Below, in pieces: positions 44,351 to 52,758 of a stretch of DNA of 64,000 bases. The first letter of the stretch is position 1. The number at the start of each line of letters is the position of its first letter. Location: the NCBI GenBank assembly GCA_016703785.1, contig JADJBM010000013.1, positions 1 to 64,000 of the forward strand, written 5' to 3'. Under the pieces are notes generated by a model. It ran no database searches. It worked only from the letters and a program-made list of their open reading frames with translations, and was not told where the DNA came from. The stretch comes from Betaproteobacteria bacterium (GTDB taxonomy: Bacteria; Pseudomonadota; Gammaproteobacteria; Burkholderiales; Rhodocyclaceae). Position numbers and translations under genes: made by a program.

Positions 44351-45386
44351 TCGACATCGGCCGCGCCATCGCCGAGGAAAAGCTGCCGCGCAGCGCTGGC
44401 CAGCGCCTGCTGCGCTTCGTCCTGCGCGAGTTCCTGCCGCGGCGCTGGCTGTTCACGCCGGCGATGCGCCTCGGCCAGCTGTTCCGCCCGCTGCTGCCGG
44501 CGGCGCTGAAGGCCAAGGTGCCGGCAAGACAAAAGTCAGCCCCGTGACACGGCGAAATCATCCGCGCCGCATGCTCATGCTGGCCGGCTGCGTGCAGCCG
44601 GCCATGGCGCCGAACATCAATGACGCCGCCGCGCGCGTGCTCGACCGCCTCGGCATATCCTTGATCGAAGTGGAGGGTGCCGGCTGCTGCGGCGCAGTGC
44701 GCTACCACCTGCACGACCAGGAAGCGGCGCTCGACGAGGCGCGGCGCAACATCGACGCCTGGTGGCCGCATATCGAAGCCGGCGCCGAAGCCGTGGTCAT
44801 CACCGCCTCCGGCTGCGGCGCCCATGTGCGCGAATACGGCTACCTGCTGCAGCACGACGCGCGCTATGCGGCGAAGGCGGCGCGCATTTCGCTACTCACG
44901 CGCGACATCGCCGAGGCGGTGGCGGGCGAGAAGGACGCCCTGCTGACGTTGCTGAATAACCCCCTCTCCCCCGGAATCGGGGGAGAGGGCAGGGGTGAGG
45001 GGGCTGGCATCCGCTCTGCCCCTCACCCCAACCCTCTCCCCGCAGGCGGGGAGAGGGTGAGAAAACGCATTGCCTTCCACGCCCCCTGTTCGCTGCAACA
45101 CGGCATGCAGGTGCAAGGCGTGACGGAGGAGATCCTGCAGGCGGCTGGCTGCGATCTCACGCCGGTGGCCGACGGCCACCTGTGCTGCGGCTCGGCCGGC
45201 ACCTACTCCATCCTGCAGTCGGAGATTTCACTGAAGCTGCGCGCGAACAAGCTGACGGCGCTGCATGCCGGCACGCCGGAGGGTATCGTTAGCGCCAACA
45301 TCGGCTGCATCGCACACCTGCAGGAGGGTACGCCGACGCCGGTGTCGCACTGGATCGAACTGTTGGATCAACGCCTGGGGACGTGA
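44070..45386 (+). pseudogene. glcF: Glycolate oxidase iron-sulfur subunit GlcF, multiply frameshifted with an in-frame palindrome insertion
   Basis: Encodes GlcF, with two [4Fe-4S] motifs CVHCGFCTATCP and CLTCRSCETTCP and C-terminal CCG domains (GAGCCGAVRYH, HLCCGSAGTYS). The ATG at 44070 is out of frame with the first motif (apparently two bases missing near 44074-44080), so the ferredoxin domain must be read from about 44080 on. A second break lies near 44500-44545, where the ferredoxin frame hits a stop at 44547 while the C-terminal part continues in another frame. A ~96-base palindrome pair adds about 32 residues (PLSPGIGGEGRGEGAG...) in frame at 44962-45057. May be nonfunctional, or partly a sequence-quality problem. 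Confidence 0.8.
44962..45057. repeat. Palindrome pair inserted in frame inside glcF
   Basis: CCCTCTCCCCCG at 44962-44973 with its complement at 44978-44989, and CCCTCTCCCCGC at 45032-45043 with its complement at 45046-45057, separated by CAGGGGTGAGG...CCTCACCCCAA-type sequence that is itself partly palindromic. The whole element keeps the glcF frame open and encodes the low-complexity insert ending APHPNPLPAGGERV. It is the same family as the pair between hyfG and hyfI. Confidence 0.8.
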
Positions 45387-45387
45387 C

Positions 45388-47052
45388 ATGGAGCTGAACG
45401 CCGCGGCGAAAAACTACGACGAACTCTTCGACACCTTTCGCTGGGACACGCCAGCGCGCTACAACATGGCGCGCGAATGCTGCGGGCGCTGGGCGGAGGA
45501 GCGTTCGCGCTTCGCCCTCTACTACGAGGACGAAGCCGGCGCCACCGAGGCGTGGACCTTCTGGGACATCCAGATGGCGGCCAACCGCCTCTCCAACGTG
45601 CTGCACGCGCTCGGCGTCATGCGGCGTGACCGCGTCGCCATCATCCTGCCGCAGCGGCCGGAGACCGGCATCGCCCACATCGCCTGCTACCAGATGGACG
45701 CCATCGCGCTGCCACTGTCGCACCTCTTCGGTCCCGACGCGCTGGAATACCGGCTGGAGAACTCGGAAGCCTGCGTCGCCATCGTCGACGAGGCCACGCT
45801 GCCCAAGCTGTGGGCGGTGAAGGACAAGCTGCCGCATCTGCGCCACATCATCGGCGTCGGCGTGAAGGAGACCGGCGTGCACGACTGGCAGGCGCTGCTG
45901 GCGCGCGCCTCGCGCCGCTTCCAGTGCGTCGACACCGCCGCCGACGACCCGGCGCTGATCATCTACACCAGCGGCACGACGGGCAATCCGAAGGGCGCGC
46001 TGATGGCACAGCGCACGCTGCTCGGCAACCTGCCGGGCTTTGCCTGCTCGCACGACTTCTTCCCCCAGCCGAACGACCTGTTCTGGTCGCCGGCCGACTG
46101 GGCGTGGACCGGCGGCCTGTTCGACGCGCTGCTGCCGACCTGGCACTACGGCATGCCGATCCTCGGCTACCGCGGCCGCTTCGATGCGGAGAAGGCCTTC
46201 TGGCTGATCGAGAAGTACGGCGTGCGCAACGCCTTCCTCTTTCCCACGGCGCTGAAGATGATGATGAAGGCGGTGCCGGAGCCGAAGGCGCGCTTCGACG
46301 TCAACCTCCGCACCATCATGAGCGGCGGCGAAGCGGTGGGTGAGACGGTGTTCAACTGGGCGCAGGCGCAGCTCGGCGTGACCATCAACGAGATCTTCGG
46401 CCAGACCGAGATCAACTACGTCGTCGGCGGTTGCGCCGCGGCGTATCCGCCCAAGCCGGGCGCCATGGGACGGCCCTATCCGGGCCATCGCGTGGCGGTG
46501 GTGGACGACGCCGGCAAGGTGCTGCCGCCGGGCGAGGTGGGCGAGATCTGCGTGCAGCGCGCCTGCAATGGTGAAAGCGACCCGGTGTTTCTCATCGAGT
46601 ACTGGAAGAACCCGCAGGCAACGGCAGAGAAATTCATCGGGTCGGGTGATTCCGCCTGGGGCCGCACCGGCGACCTGGCGAAGATGGACGAGGACGGCTA
46701 CCTCTGGTACCAGGGCCGCGCCGACGACATGTTCAAGAGCGCCGGCTACCGCATCGGCCCCTCGGAGATCGAGAACTGCCTGGTCAAGCACCCGGCGGTG
46801 GCCAATGCCGCCGTGATCGGCGCGCCCGACGAGACGCGCGGCACCCTCATCAAGGCCTTCATCGTGCTGCAGCCGGATCAGCAGCCCTCGGCCGAGCTCG
46901 AAGCCGGCCTGCAGGCCCACGTGCGGAAATATCTCGCGCCCTACGAGTATCCCAAGGCCATCGAGTTCATCGACGCCCTGCCCATGACGACGACCGGCAA
47001 GGTGCAGCGCCGCGTCCTGCGGCTGCGCGAAGAAGAGAAACTCAAGGGCTAG
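45388..47052 (+). CDS. AMP-forming acyl-CoA synthetase (ACSM/acetyl-CoA synthetase-like)
   Basis: A 554-residue adenylate-forming enzyme that activates a carboxylic acid to its CoA thioester. Motifs: phosphate loop YTSGTTGNPKG near residue 192, the acyl-AMP motif NEIFGQTEIN near 333, WGRTGDLAKMDEDGYLWYQG and C-terminal TTTGKVQRR with the catalytic Lys. Sequence is nearest to medium-chain/benzoate-type or acetyl-type AMP-forming synthetases; the acid cannot be told. Begins one base after the glcF stop, so it is in the same operon, suggesting a role with two- to four-carbon acids. Confidence 0.92.
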   Translation: MELNAAAKNYDELFDTFRWDTPARYNMARECCGRWAEERSRFALYYEDEAGATEAWTFWDIQMAANRLSNVLHALGVMRRDRVAIILPQRPETGIAHIACYQMDAIALPLSHLFGPDALEYRLENSEACVAIVDEATLPKLWAVKDKLPHLRHIIGVGVKETGVHDWQALLARASRRFQCVDTAADDPALIIYTSGTTGNPKGALMAQRTLLGNLPGFACSHDFFPQPNDLFWSPADWAWTGGLFDALLPTWHYGMPILGYRGRFDAEKAFWLIEKYGVRNAFLFPTALKMMMKAVPEPKARFDVNLRTIMSGGEAVGETVFNWAQAQLGVTINEIFGQTEINYVVGGCAAAYPPKPGAMGRPYPGHRVAVVDDAGKVLPPGEVGEICVQRACNGESDPVFLIEYWKNPQATAEKFIGSGDSAWGRTGDLAKMDEDGYLWYQGRADDMFKSAGYRIGPSEIENCLVKHPAVANAAVIGAPDETRGTLIKAFIVLQPDQQPSAELEAGLQAHVRKYLAPYEYPKAIEFIDALPMTTTGKVQRRVLRLREEEKLKG

Positions 47053-47060
47053 GACCTGTC

Positions 47061-47080
47061 GTCCCCGCGGAAGCGGGGAC
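47061..47080. terminator. GTCCCCGC hairpin between convergent genes
   Basis: GTCCCCGC at 47061-47068 and GCGGGGAC at 47073-47080 form a perfect eight-base stem with loop GGAA, eight bases after the acyl-CoA synthetase stop and before the convergent MaoC gene. The following GGACCCAGG resembles common dispersed GTCCCCGC repeats. No T tract; probably a repeat-derived terminator or stabilising hairpin. Confidence 0.55.
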
Positions 47081-47091
47081 CCAGGGTTTCC

Positions 47092-47529
47092 CTAAGCGTT
47101 CTTCACCAGCATCGTCCCCGTCGCCTCCGCGACGACCTCGCCGTCCTGGTTGGTGCAGGCGGCTTTCATGGCGACGATGCCGCCGTCGTGCTTCGGCTTC
47201 GGGGTGAGGGCGGTGACTTCCCATACCGTGGTCAGCGTGTCGCCGGCGCGCACCGGCTTGAGGAACTTGCAGGCGTGTTCCAGATAGGCGACCGCCGTGC
47301 CGTGGAAGACCATGCCGTAGGAAGCGGCGATGAGCGAGCTGGTGAGGTAGCCGTGGGCGATGCGGCCGCCGTAACGCGATTGCTGGGCAAACGGCTCGTC
47401 GACATGCAGCCGGTTGAAGTCGCCGAACAGGCCGGCCCCCATGACGATGTGCGTCTCGGTCATGGTCATGGCGCTCTCGAAGCGCTCGCCGACCGTCACC
47501 TGGTTGAAGCCTCTTTCCGGATAAAGCAT
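47092..47529 (-). CDS. MaoC family hot-dog-fold dehydratase
   Basis: A 145-residue hot-dog-fold protein. The hydratase signature with the catalytic Asp and His is visible in FGDFNRLHVDEPFAQQSRYGGRIAHGYLTSSL: DFNRLH and, a few residues later, GGRIAHG. Enzymes of this group hydrate enoyl-CoA, often in (R)-specific beta-oxidation or polyhydroxyalkanoate precursor supply. It is convergent with the acyl-CoA synthetase and may handle CoA esters made by it, which is inference. Confidence 0.9.
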   Translation of the reverse strand: MLYPERGFNQVTVGERFESAMTMTETHIVMGAGLFGDFNRLHVDEPFAQQSRYGGRIAHGYLTSSLIAASYGMVFHGTAVAYLEHACKFLKPVRAGDTLTTVWEVTALTPKPKHDGGIVAMKAACTNQDGEVVAEATGTMLVKNA

Positions 47530-47616
47530 GCCACGCCTCCTTTGCGGTGAAGCCTAGCATCAAAGCCCGGATTGCATGTTAAAGTCGCGCGTCGATACAT
47601 CGAAGGCATTCGCTCA

Positions 47617-48417
47617 GTGGCGTTATCCGTAGAAACCTGCACCGCCCAGCACATCGGCGACCGCAAGGAGCAGCAGGACCGCGTCGCCCTGTTTCCCCAT
47701 TCCAGCCGGCGCGGCCTGCTCATGGCGGTGCTGGCCGACGGCATGGGCGGCCATAGTGGCGGCGCGATGGCGGCGGAACAGGTCGTGCACAAGGCCCAGC
47801 AGAATTTCGATGCGTACGCGCCGGCCGACGAATCGGCGGAACAGCTGCTTGGCGCGATCATTTCCGAGGCGCACGTCATCGTCAAGCTGACGCGCTTCAC
47901 CAGCGAGCAGGATCCGCACACCACCGCCTGCGTGCTGCTGTTCCAGCCCGGCCGGGTCGACTGGGCGCATTGCGGCGACTCGCGCATCTACCATTTCCGC
48001 GGCGACCAGCTGGTCAGCCGCAGCTCCGACCATTCCTACGTGAACATGATGCTCAAGCAGGGCTACCTGACGCCGGAACAGGCGGAGAGCCATCCGCAGA
48101 AGAACGTCCTGCTCGGCTGCCTGGGTTCCGAGCGCGAACCGACGATCGACCATGGCAGCACGGCGCCGCTGGCCGACGGCGACACCTTCCTGCTTTGCTC
48201 CGATGGTCTGTGGGCCTACTTCTCGGATGCCGAACTGGGCGGTGTGCTATCCGCACATTCGCCGCGCGCAGCAGCGGAAATTCTCATCCAGCGCGCACGC
48301 GACCGCGCCACCGGCAACGGCGACAACTGCTCGCTGGTGATCGTCAAGCTGGTGGAGAAGAAAGCCGAGAAGAAGCCGCCTGCAGGTCCGCCGGGATCCC
48401 CGCCTCCCAAAGCGTAA
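47617..48417 (+). CDS. PP2C-type serine/threonine protein phosphatase
   Basis: A 266-residue PPM/PP2C phosphatase. Metal-site motifs: KEQQDRVA near the start, LADGMGGHSGG (the DG-x-GG motif), CGDSRIYHFRGDQL, LLCSDGLWAYF and NGDNCSLVIVKL. It dephosphorylates protein Ser/Thr, possibly substrates of the kinase-USP fusion in this window. The frame opens earlier with a TTG at 47572, but the family alignment starts at about VALSVETCTAQHIGDR, so the GTG at 47617 is preferred. Its 3-prime end overlaps the convergent histidine kinase gene by 74 bases. Confidence 0.9.
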   Translation: MALSVETCTAQHIGDRKEQQDRVALFPHSSRRGLLMAVLADGMGGHSGGAMAAEQVVHKAQQNFDAYAPADESAEQLLGAIISEAHVIVKLTRFTSEQDPHTTACVLLFQPGRVDWAHCGDSRIYHFRGDQLVSRSSDHSYVNMMLKQGYLTPEQAESHPQKNVLLGCLGSEREPTIDHGSTAPLADGDTFLLCSDGLWAYFSDAELGGVLSAHSPRAAAEILIQRARDRATGNGDNCSLVIVKLVEKKAEKKPPAGPPGSPPPKA

Positions 48418-49666
48418 AGCAGAAGGTCGATCCGCGGCCAGGCTCGGACTCGGCCCAGATGCGGCCGCCATGGCGGTGCACGATGCGCTGGACAATGGCC
48501 AGGCCGATGCCGTTGCCCTCGAATTCGCTGGGCGAATGCACGCGCTGGAACGGCGAAAACAGCTTGGCCGCATAGCGCATGTCGAAGCCCGCGCCGTTGT
48601 CGCGCACGAAGTAGACCGGCCTGCCGTTCTCCTCCCGCTGGCCGAATTCGATGCGCGTTTCGGCCTTGTTGCGGGTGTATTTCCAGGCATTCCCCAGCAG
48701 GTTCTCCAGGGCGATTCGCATCAAGCCGGCATCGGCCCTGGCGGCCGGACCGGCGTCGATCATGATGCTCGCGAGGCGCTCGGGCGTGCCGCTGCGCAGT
48801 CGCCCGGCGATTTCGCCAGCCAGGCCGTCCAGGTTAGTTTCGGTCAGGCGCATGCCGGCGCGGCCGATGCGGGAGAGCCTGAGCAGGTCGTCCATGAGAA
48901 AGCCCATGCGCCCGCTGGCCGCGATGATGCGCCGCAGGTTGTCCTTGTCCGTGCCATCGAGAAGGTGGCCGGCATCCTCGAGCAGGATGCGCGCGAACCC
49001 GTCCAGCGCGCGCAGCGGCGCGCGCAGATCGTGCGACACCGAATAGCAGAAGGATTCCATTTCCCGGTTGGCCTCCGCCAGTTCCTGGTTGCTGTATTGC
49101 ACCCGGTCCTCCAGCTCGGCATTGAGGCGACGGATTTCTTCGACGGCGTGCTGCCGCGAAATGGCCAGCGCGAGATATTCGGCGACGGTCAGCGCCAGGC
49201 GGACCTCGTTGGCTTCCATCTCATGCGGCTCATTGAAATACAGCATGAACTTGCCGAGCAGCCGGCCCTGATGCGCGATCGGGATGAAGGCCAGCGAGGC
49301 AATCCCTTCTTCGCGCAGCAACGGCAGCAGTTTGGCGATGGAGGGTTCCCGCTCCGGCGCGGGAACCAGAATGGGCTGGGCATTCGTTTCATTCGCTGCC
49401 CAGGGTGAATGGCCTTCCACGGCCTTGCAATAATCATCGGAGAGTCCGTCCGAGGCGACGAAGCGCATGGTGCCGCCCGCATCGAACAGCAGCACGGCGG
49501 CACGGTCCGCCCGCGCCGCCCAGCACAGGGCCTGCAGGGTCTCTGGATAGATGGCTTCGAGGAAGGTGCAGCGGGTGATGGCTTCGGCCAGCGCGTGCAA
49601 GGCACGCAATTCCGTCAGGGTGCGATCCTCGGCCGTTGCGGCGGCAAGGGGGGTGCTGCGGATCAA
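48344..49666 (-). CDS. GAF-domain sensor histidine kinase
   Basis: A 440-residue soluble histidine kinase. N-terminal GAF domain (about 20-175), a coiled-coil linker (EEIRRLNAELEDRVQYSNQE), then HisKA with YSVSHDLRAPLRALDGF and HATPase with NLLGNAWKYT, VRDNGAGFDMRY and GIGLAIVQRIVHRHGG. No membrane segment or transmembrane sensor, so it detects an internal signal. The C-terminal half closely resembles the PAS kinase at 62431 (same NGAGFDMR and FTLWE endings). Last 74 bases overlap the PP2C gene tail to tail. Confidence 0.92.
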   Translation of the reverse strand: MIRSTPLAAATAEDRTLTELRALHALAEAITRCTFLEAIYPETLQALCWAARADRAAVLLFDAGGTMRFVASDGLSDDYCKAVEGHSPWAANETNAQPILVPAPEREPSIAKLLPLLREEGIASLAFIPIAHQGRLLGKFMLYFNEPHEMEANEVRLALTVAEYLALAISRQHAVEEIRRLNAELEDRVQYSNQELAEANREMESFCYSVSHDLRAPLRALDGFARILLEDAGHLLDGTDKDNLRRIIAASGRMGFLMDDLLRLSRIGRAGMRLTETNLDGLAGEIAGRLRSGTPERLASIMIDAGPAARADAGLMRIALENLLGNAWKYTRNKAETRIEFGQREENGRPVYFVRDNGAGFDMRYAAKLFSPFQRVHSPSEFEGNGIGLAIVQRIVHRHGGRIWAESEPGRGSTFCFTLWEAGIPADLQAASSRLSSPPA

Positions 49667-49907
49667 GACGACCGCCCGCTCATGTCGGGGTGCGGCAGGA
49701 AAGTGAACGCCGCCATTGGCAATGCATGGCGGACAAAACAGCTACCGGCAATGCTCATCCTCCTCATCCGAGCACTGCGCTGGCCGCTGCGGTGCCGATC
49801 TTGTTCGGGGATCTGCTTGTGTTTGTGTGAGGGATTCTACTCAGGAAAGATCATGCCGTGAGCAATGCGGCCATCATTCTTTTTTTGAGAGGTTCTTATG
49901 ATACGGC
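49667..49907. other. Non-coding gap between histidine kinase and corA
   Basis: 241 bases between the histidine kinase start and the corA stop, both on the minus strand. I see no gene, clear promoter box or repeat. Codon pattern is lost compared with the flanking genes. It should contain the promoter of the histidine kinase. Confidence 0.4.
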
Positions 49908-50978
49908 CTACCTCAGCCAGCGCCGTCGCCAGAAAACCGTAACCATCACAAGAGCAATGGCCGCCATCATGCTGAGCGATATGAGAAACCCCTCGCTGTC
50001 CTCGAGCAGCGGCATGGCCTTGAAGTTCATGCCGAAGATGCCGGCGATGAGCGCGGCCGGCATGAACAGGGTGGTGATGACGGTGAGGATGCGCACCTCC
50101 AGGTTGACCCGGTTCGAAATGCTCGACAGATAGATGTCGAGCATGCCGGCGATGAGGTCGCGGATGCCCTCCAGCGACTCGATGACATGCACGGTGTGGT
50201 CGTAGATGTCGCGCAGATAAGGTTGGGTGGCCGGCTTGAAGAAGCGCGTGTCAGCCCGCGTCAGGCTGTTGATGACCTCGCGCAGCGGCCAGATCGCCCG
50301 CCGCAAGGTCATCGCTTCGCGCTTGATCTCGTGGATTTCCTTGAGCAGCGCGGGAGTGGCCTTCTGCAGCAGCTGGTCCTCCAGCGCCTCGGTGCGTTCG
50401 GTCATCTGCTCCAGCACGACGAAGTAGCGGTCGATCAGCGTGTCGAGCAGCGAGTAGGCGAGGTAGTCGGCGCCGAGCCGTCGGATCTGACCCTTGTCGC
50501 CGCGCAGCCGCTCGCGCAGCGGATCGAAGGTGCCGGTCGGCCGCTCCTGGAAGGTCAGCACGAAGTCCGCGCCGAGCACGATGCTCACCTGGTCCGAGCC
50601 GATGGCGCCTGAGGACGCGTCGTAGTCGAAGAAGCGGGCGACGATGTAGAGGTAGTCGCCGTAGTCGTCCACCTTCGGCCGCTGGTCGGTATTCAGGATG
50701 TCTTCCAGCACCAGGGGGTGCAGGGCGAAGCGCCGGCCGATTTCCGCCATGACTTCCGGCTCGTGCAGGCCGTGCACGTTCAGCCACAGGGTGCCCTTGC
50801 CGCGCGCGTGTTCGCGCGATTCCCCGACCGACTTGAAGCGTTTTTCCAGCAGCGAATCGGCATCGAACTCGAACAGCGTGATGTGGGGCCGGTCCGTGCG
50901 GCGTTCGCCGACATGGACCAGCGAGCCCGGCGCCATGCCGACTTTCTGTGAGCGCAACTTGCGCGCCTGTTTTTTCAT
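49908..50978 (-). CDS. corA: Magnesium/cobalt transporter CorA
   Basis: A 356-residue CorA-family channel. The large N-terminal cytoplasmic domain is followed by two C-terminal membrane helices, with the pore-mouth GMN motif in GIFGMNFKAMPLL just after the first. In the cytosol it forms a funnel that gates Mg2+ uptake. It lies divergent from pntA, with a shared AT-containing gap at 50979-51129. Confidence 0.95.
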   Translation of the reverse strand: MKKQARKLRSQKVGMAPGSLVHVGERRTDRPHITLFEFDADSLLEKRFKSVGESREHARGKGTLWLNVHGLHEPEVMAEIGRRFALHPLVLEDILNTDQRPKVDDYGDYLYIVARFFDYDASSGAIGSDQVSIVLGADFVLTFQERPTGTFDPLRERLRGDKGQIRRLGADYLAYSLLDTLIDRYFVVLEQMTERTEALEDQLLQKATPALLKEIHEIKREAMTLRRAIWPLREVINSLTRADTRFFKPATQPYLRDIYDHTVHVIESLEGIRDLIAGMLDIYLSSISNRVNLEVRILTVITTLFMPAALIAGIFGMNFKAMPLLEDSEGFLISLSMMAAIALVMVTVFWRRRWLR

Positions 50979-51129
50979 GGCCTCGTTCCCCTTCGAAACA
51001 GTGGTGCGAATGACGACGCCCTAATTCCATTCTATGGGCCGATTAAAGTATCATTGCTGCCTTGCGTCAACGCCGGCTTGGCCGATTGCTTGACGCACCG
51101 GGATACATCAATCATATCAAGGGGGGACC

Positions 51130-52745
51130 ATGCCACTGGTCATAGGCGTGCCGAAGGAAACGGCCGCGGGCGAAAAGCGCGTCGCCACCGTGCCCGAGGT
51201 CGTCGAAAAACTCATCAAGCTGGGCTTTGCGGTGGCGGTGGAATCCGGCGCCGGGGACGCGGCGAATTTCAGCGACGACGCCTATCGCGCGGCGGGCGCG
51301 GACGTCATCGACGGCGCGGCAGCCCTGTGGGCGAAGTCGGACATCGTCCTCAAGGTGCGCGGCCCGAGCGCCGAGGAAGTCGGCCTGATGAAGGAGGGCG
51401 GCACGCTGGTCAGCTTCATCTGGCCGGCGCAGAACCCAGAGCTCCTGCAGCAGCTCGCCGCGAAAAAGGCCACCGTGCTGGCCATCGACTCACTGCCGCG
51501 CACGCTGAGCCGCGCGCAGAAGATGGATGCGTTGACTTCCATGGCCAGCGTCGCCGGCTATCGCGCCGTCATCGAGGCCGCCAACGCCTTCGGCCGCTTC
51601 TTCAACGGCCAGATCACCGCCGCCGGCAAGATTCCGCCGGCCAAGGTCTTCATCGCCGGCGCCGGCGTGGCCGGCCTGGCGGCGATCGGCACCGCCGTCG
51701 GCCTGGGCGCCATCGTGCGCGCCAACGACACCCGCGCCGAAGTGGCCGACCAGGTCGTGTCGCTGGGCGGCGAATTCGTCAAGGTCGATTACGAGGAAGA
51801 AGGTTCCGGCGGCGGCGGCTACGCCAAGGTGATGAGCGAGGGCTTCCAGCAGGCCCAGCGCGAGATGTACGCCAAGCAGGCCAGGGAAGTGGACATCATC
51901 ATCACCACCGCGCTGATCCCGGGCAAGCCCGCGCCCAGGCTGATCACCGCCGACATGGTGAAGAGCATGAAGCCGGGCAGCGTCATCGTCGACATGGCCG
52001 CCGAGCAGGGCGGCAACTGCGAACTGACCGAGCCCGGCCAGGCGGTGGTGAAGCACGGCGTGACCATCGTCGGCTACACCGACCTGGTCAGCCGCCTGGC
52101 CAAGCAATCCTCGACCCTGTACTCGAACAACCTGCTGCGCCTGACCGAGGAACTGTGCAAGACGCAAAAGGTAAAAGGCGACGGCACCATCGACGTCAAT
52201 ATGGAAGACGAGGCCATCCGCGGCCTGACCGTCATCAAGGAGGGCGCCATCACCTGGCCGCCGCCGCCCAAGCCTGCTGCGCCACCGCCTGCCGCGCCCA
52301 AGCCTGCGGCCGCACCTGTGCCTGCTGCCAAGGGCCACGGGCATGGCGCCGGCGCGCCGGCCTCCGGCATGAGCGCGGCCATCCTGTTCGGTGTGGCCGC
52401 CGCGCTGTTCTGGTTCATCGGCGCCAACGCGCCGACGGCCTTCCTCGGCCACTTCACGGTGTTCGTGCTGGCCTGCTTCGTCGGCTACATGGTGGTATGG
52501 AACGTCACGCCGGCCCTGCACACGCCGCTGATGAGCGTCACCAACGCCATCTCCAGCATCATCGCCATCGGCGCGCTGGTGCAGATCGCGCCGCCGCTGC
52601 TGGGGGGCGGGCGGGGCGAGTGGGGTTGAGCGGCCGGACCAGTGGATCCGCTGGCTGGCCGTGGTCGGCGTCGCGCTCACCGCCATCAACATGTTCGGCG
52701 GCTTCGCCGTCACGCGCCGCATGCTGGCGATGTTCCGCAAATAAG
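51130..52745 (+). CDS. pntA: Proton-translocating NAD(P) transhydrogenase alpha subunit, frameshifted near the 3-prime end
   Basis: Transhydrogenase alpha subunit, fusing the NAD(H)-binding domain I (GVPKETAAGEKRVATVPEVV start, RAQKMDALTSMA, AGAGVAGLAAIGTAVGLGA) through a Pro/Ala-rich linker (near residues 375-410) to the first four-helix membrane segment. The frame stops at 52629 with a spurious PPLLGGGRGEWG tail; the natural C-terminus (PDQWIRWLAVVGVALTAIN ... RRMLAMFRK) continues in another frame to 52745. One missing base (or two extra) in the G-rich stretch 52600-52632 explains it. Forms the proton-pumping complex with pntB. Confidence 0.88.
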
Positions 52746-52758
52746 GGGATAGCGAGAA

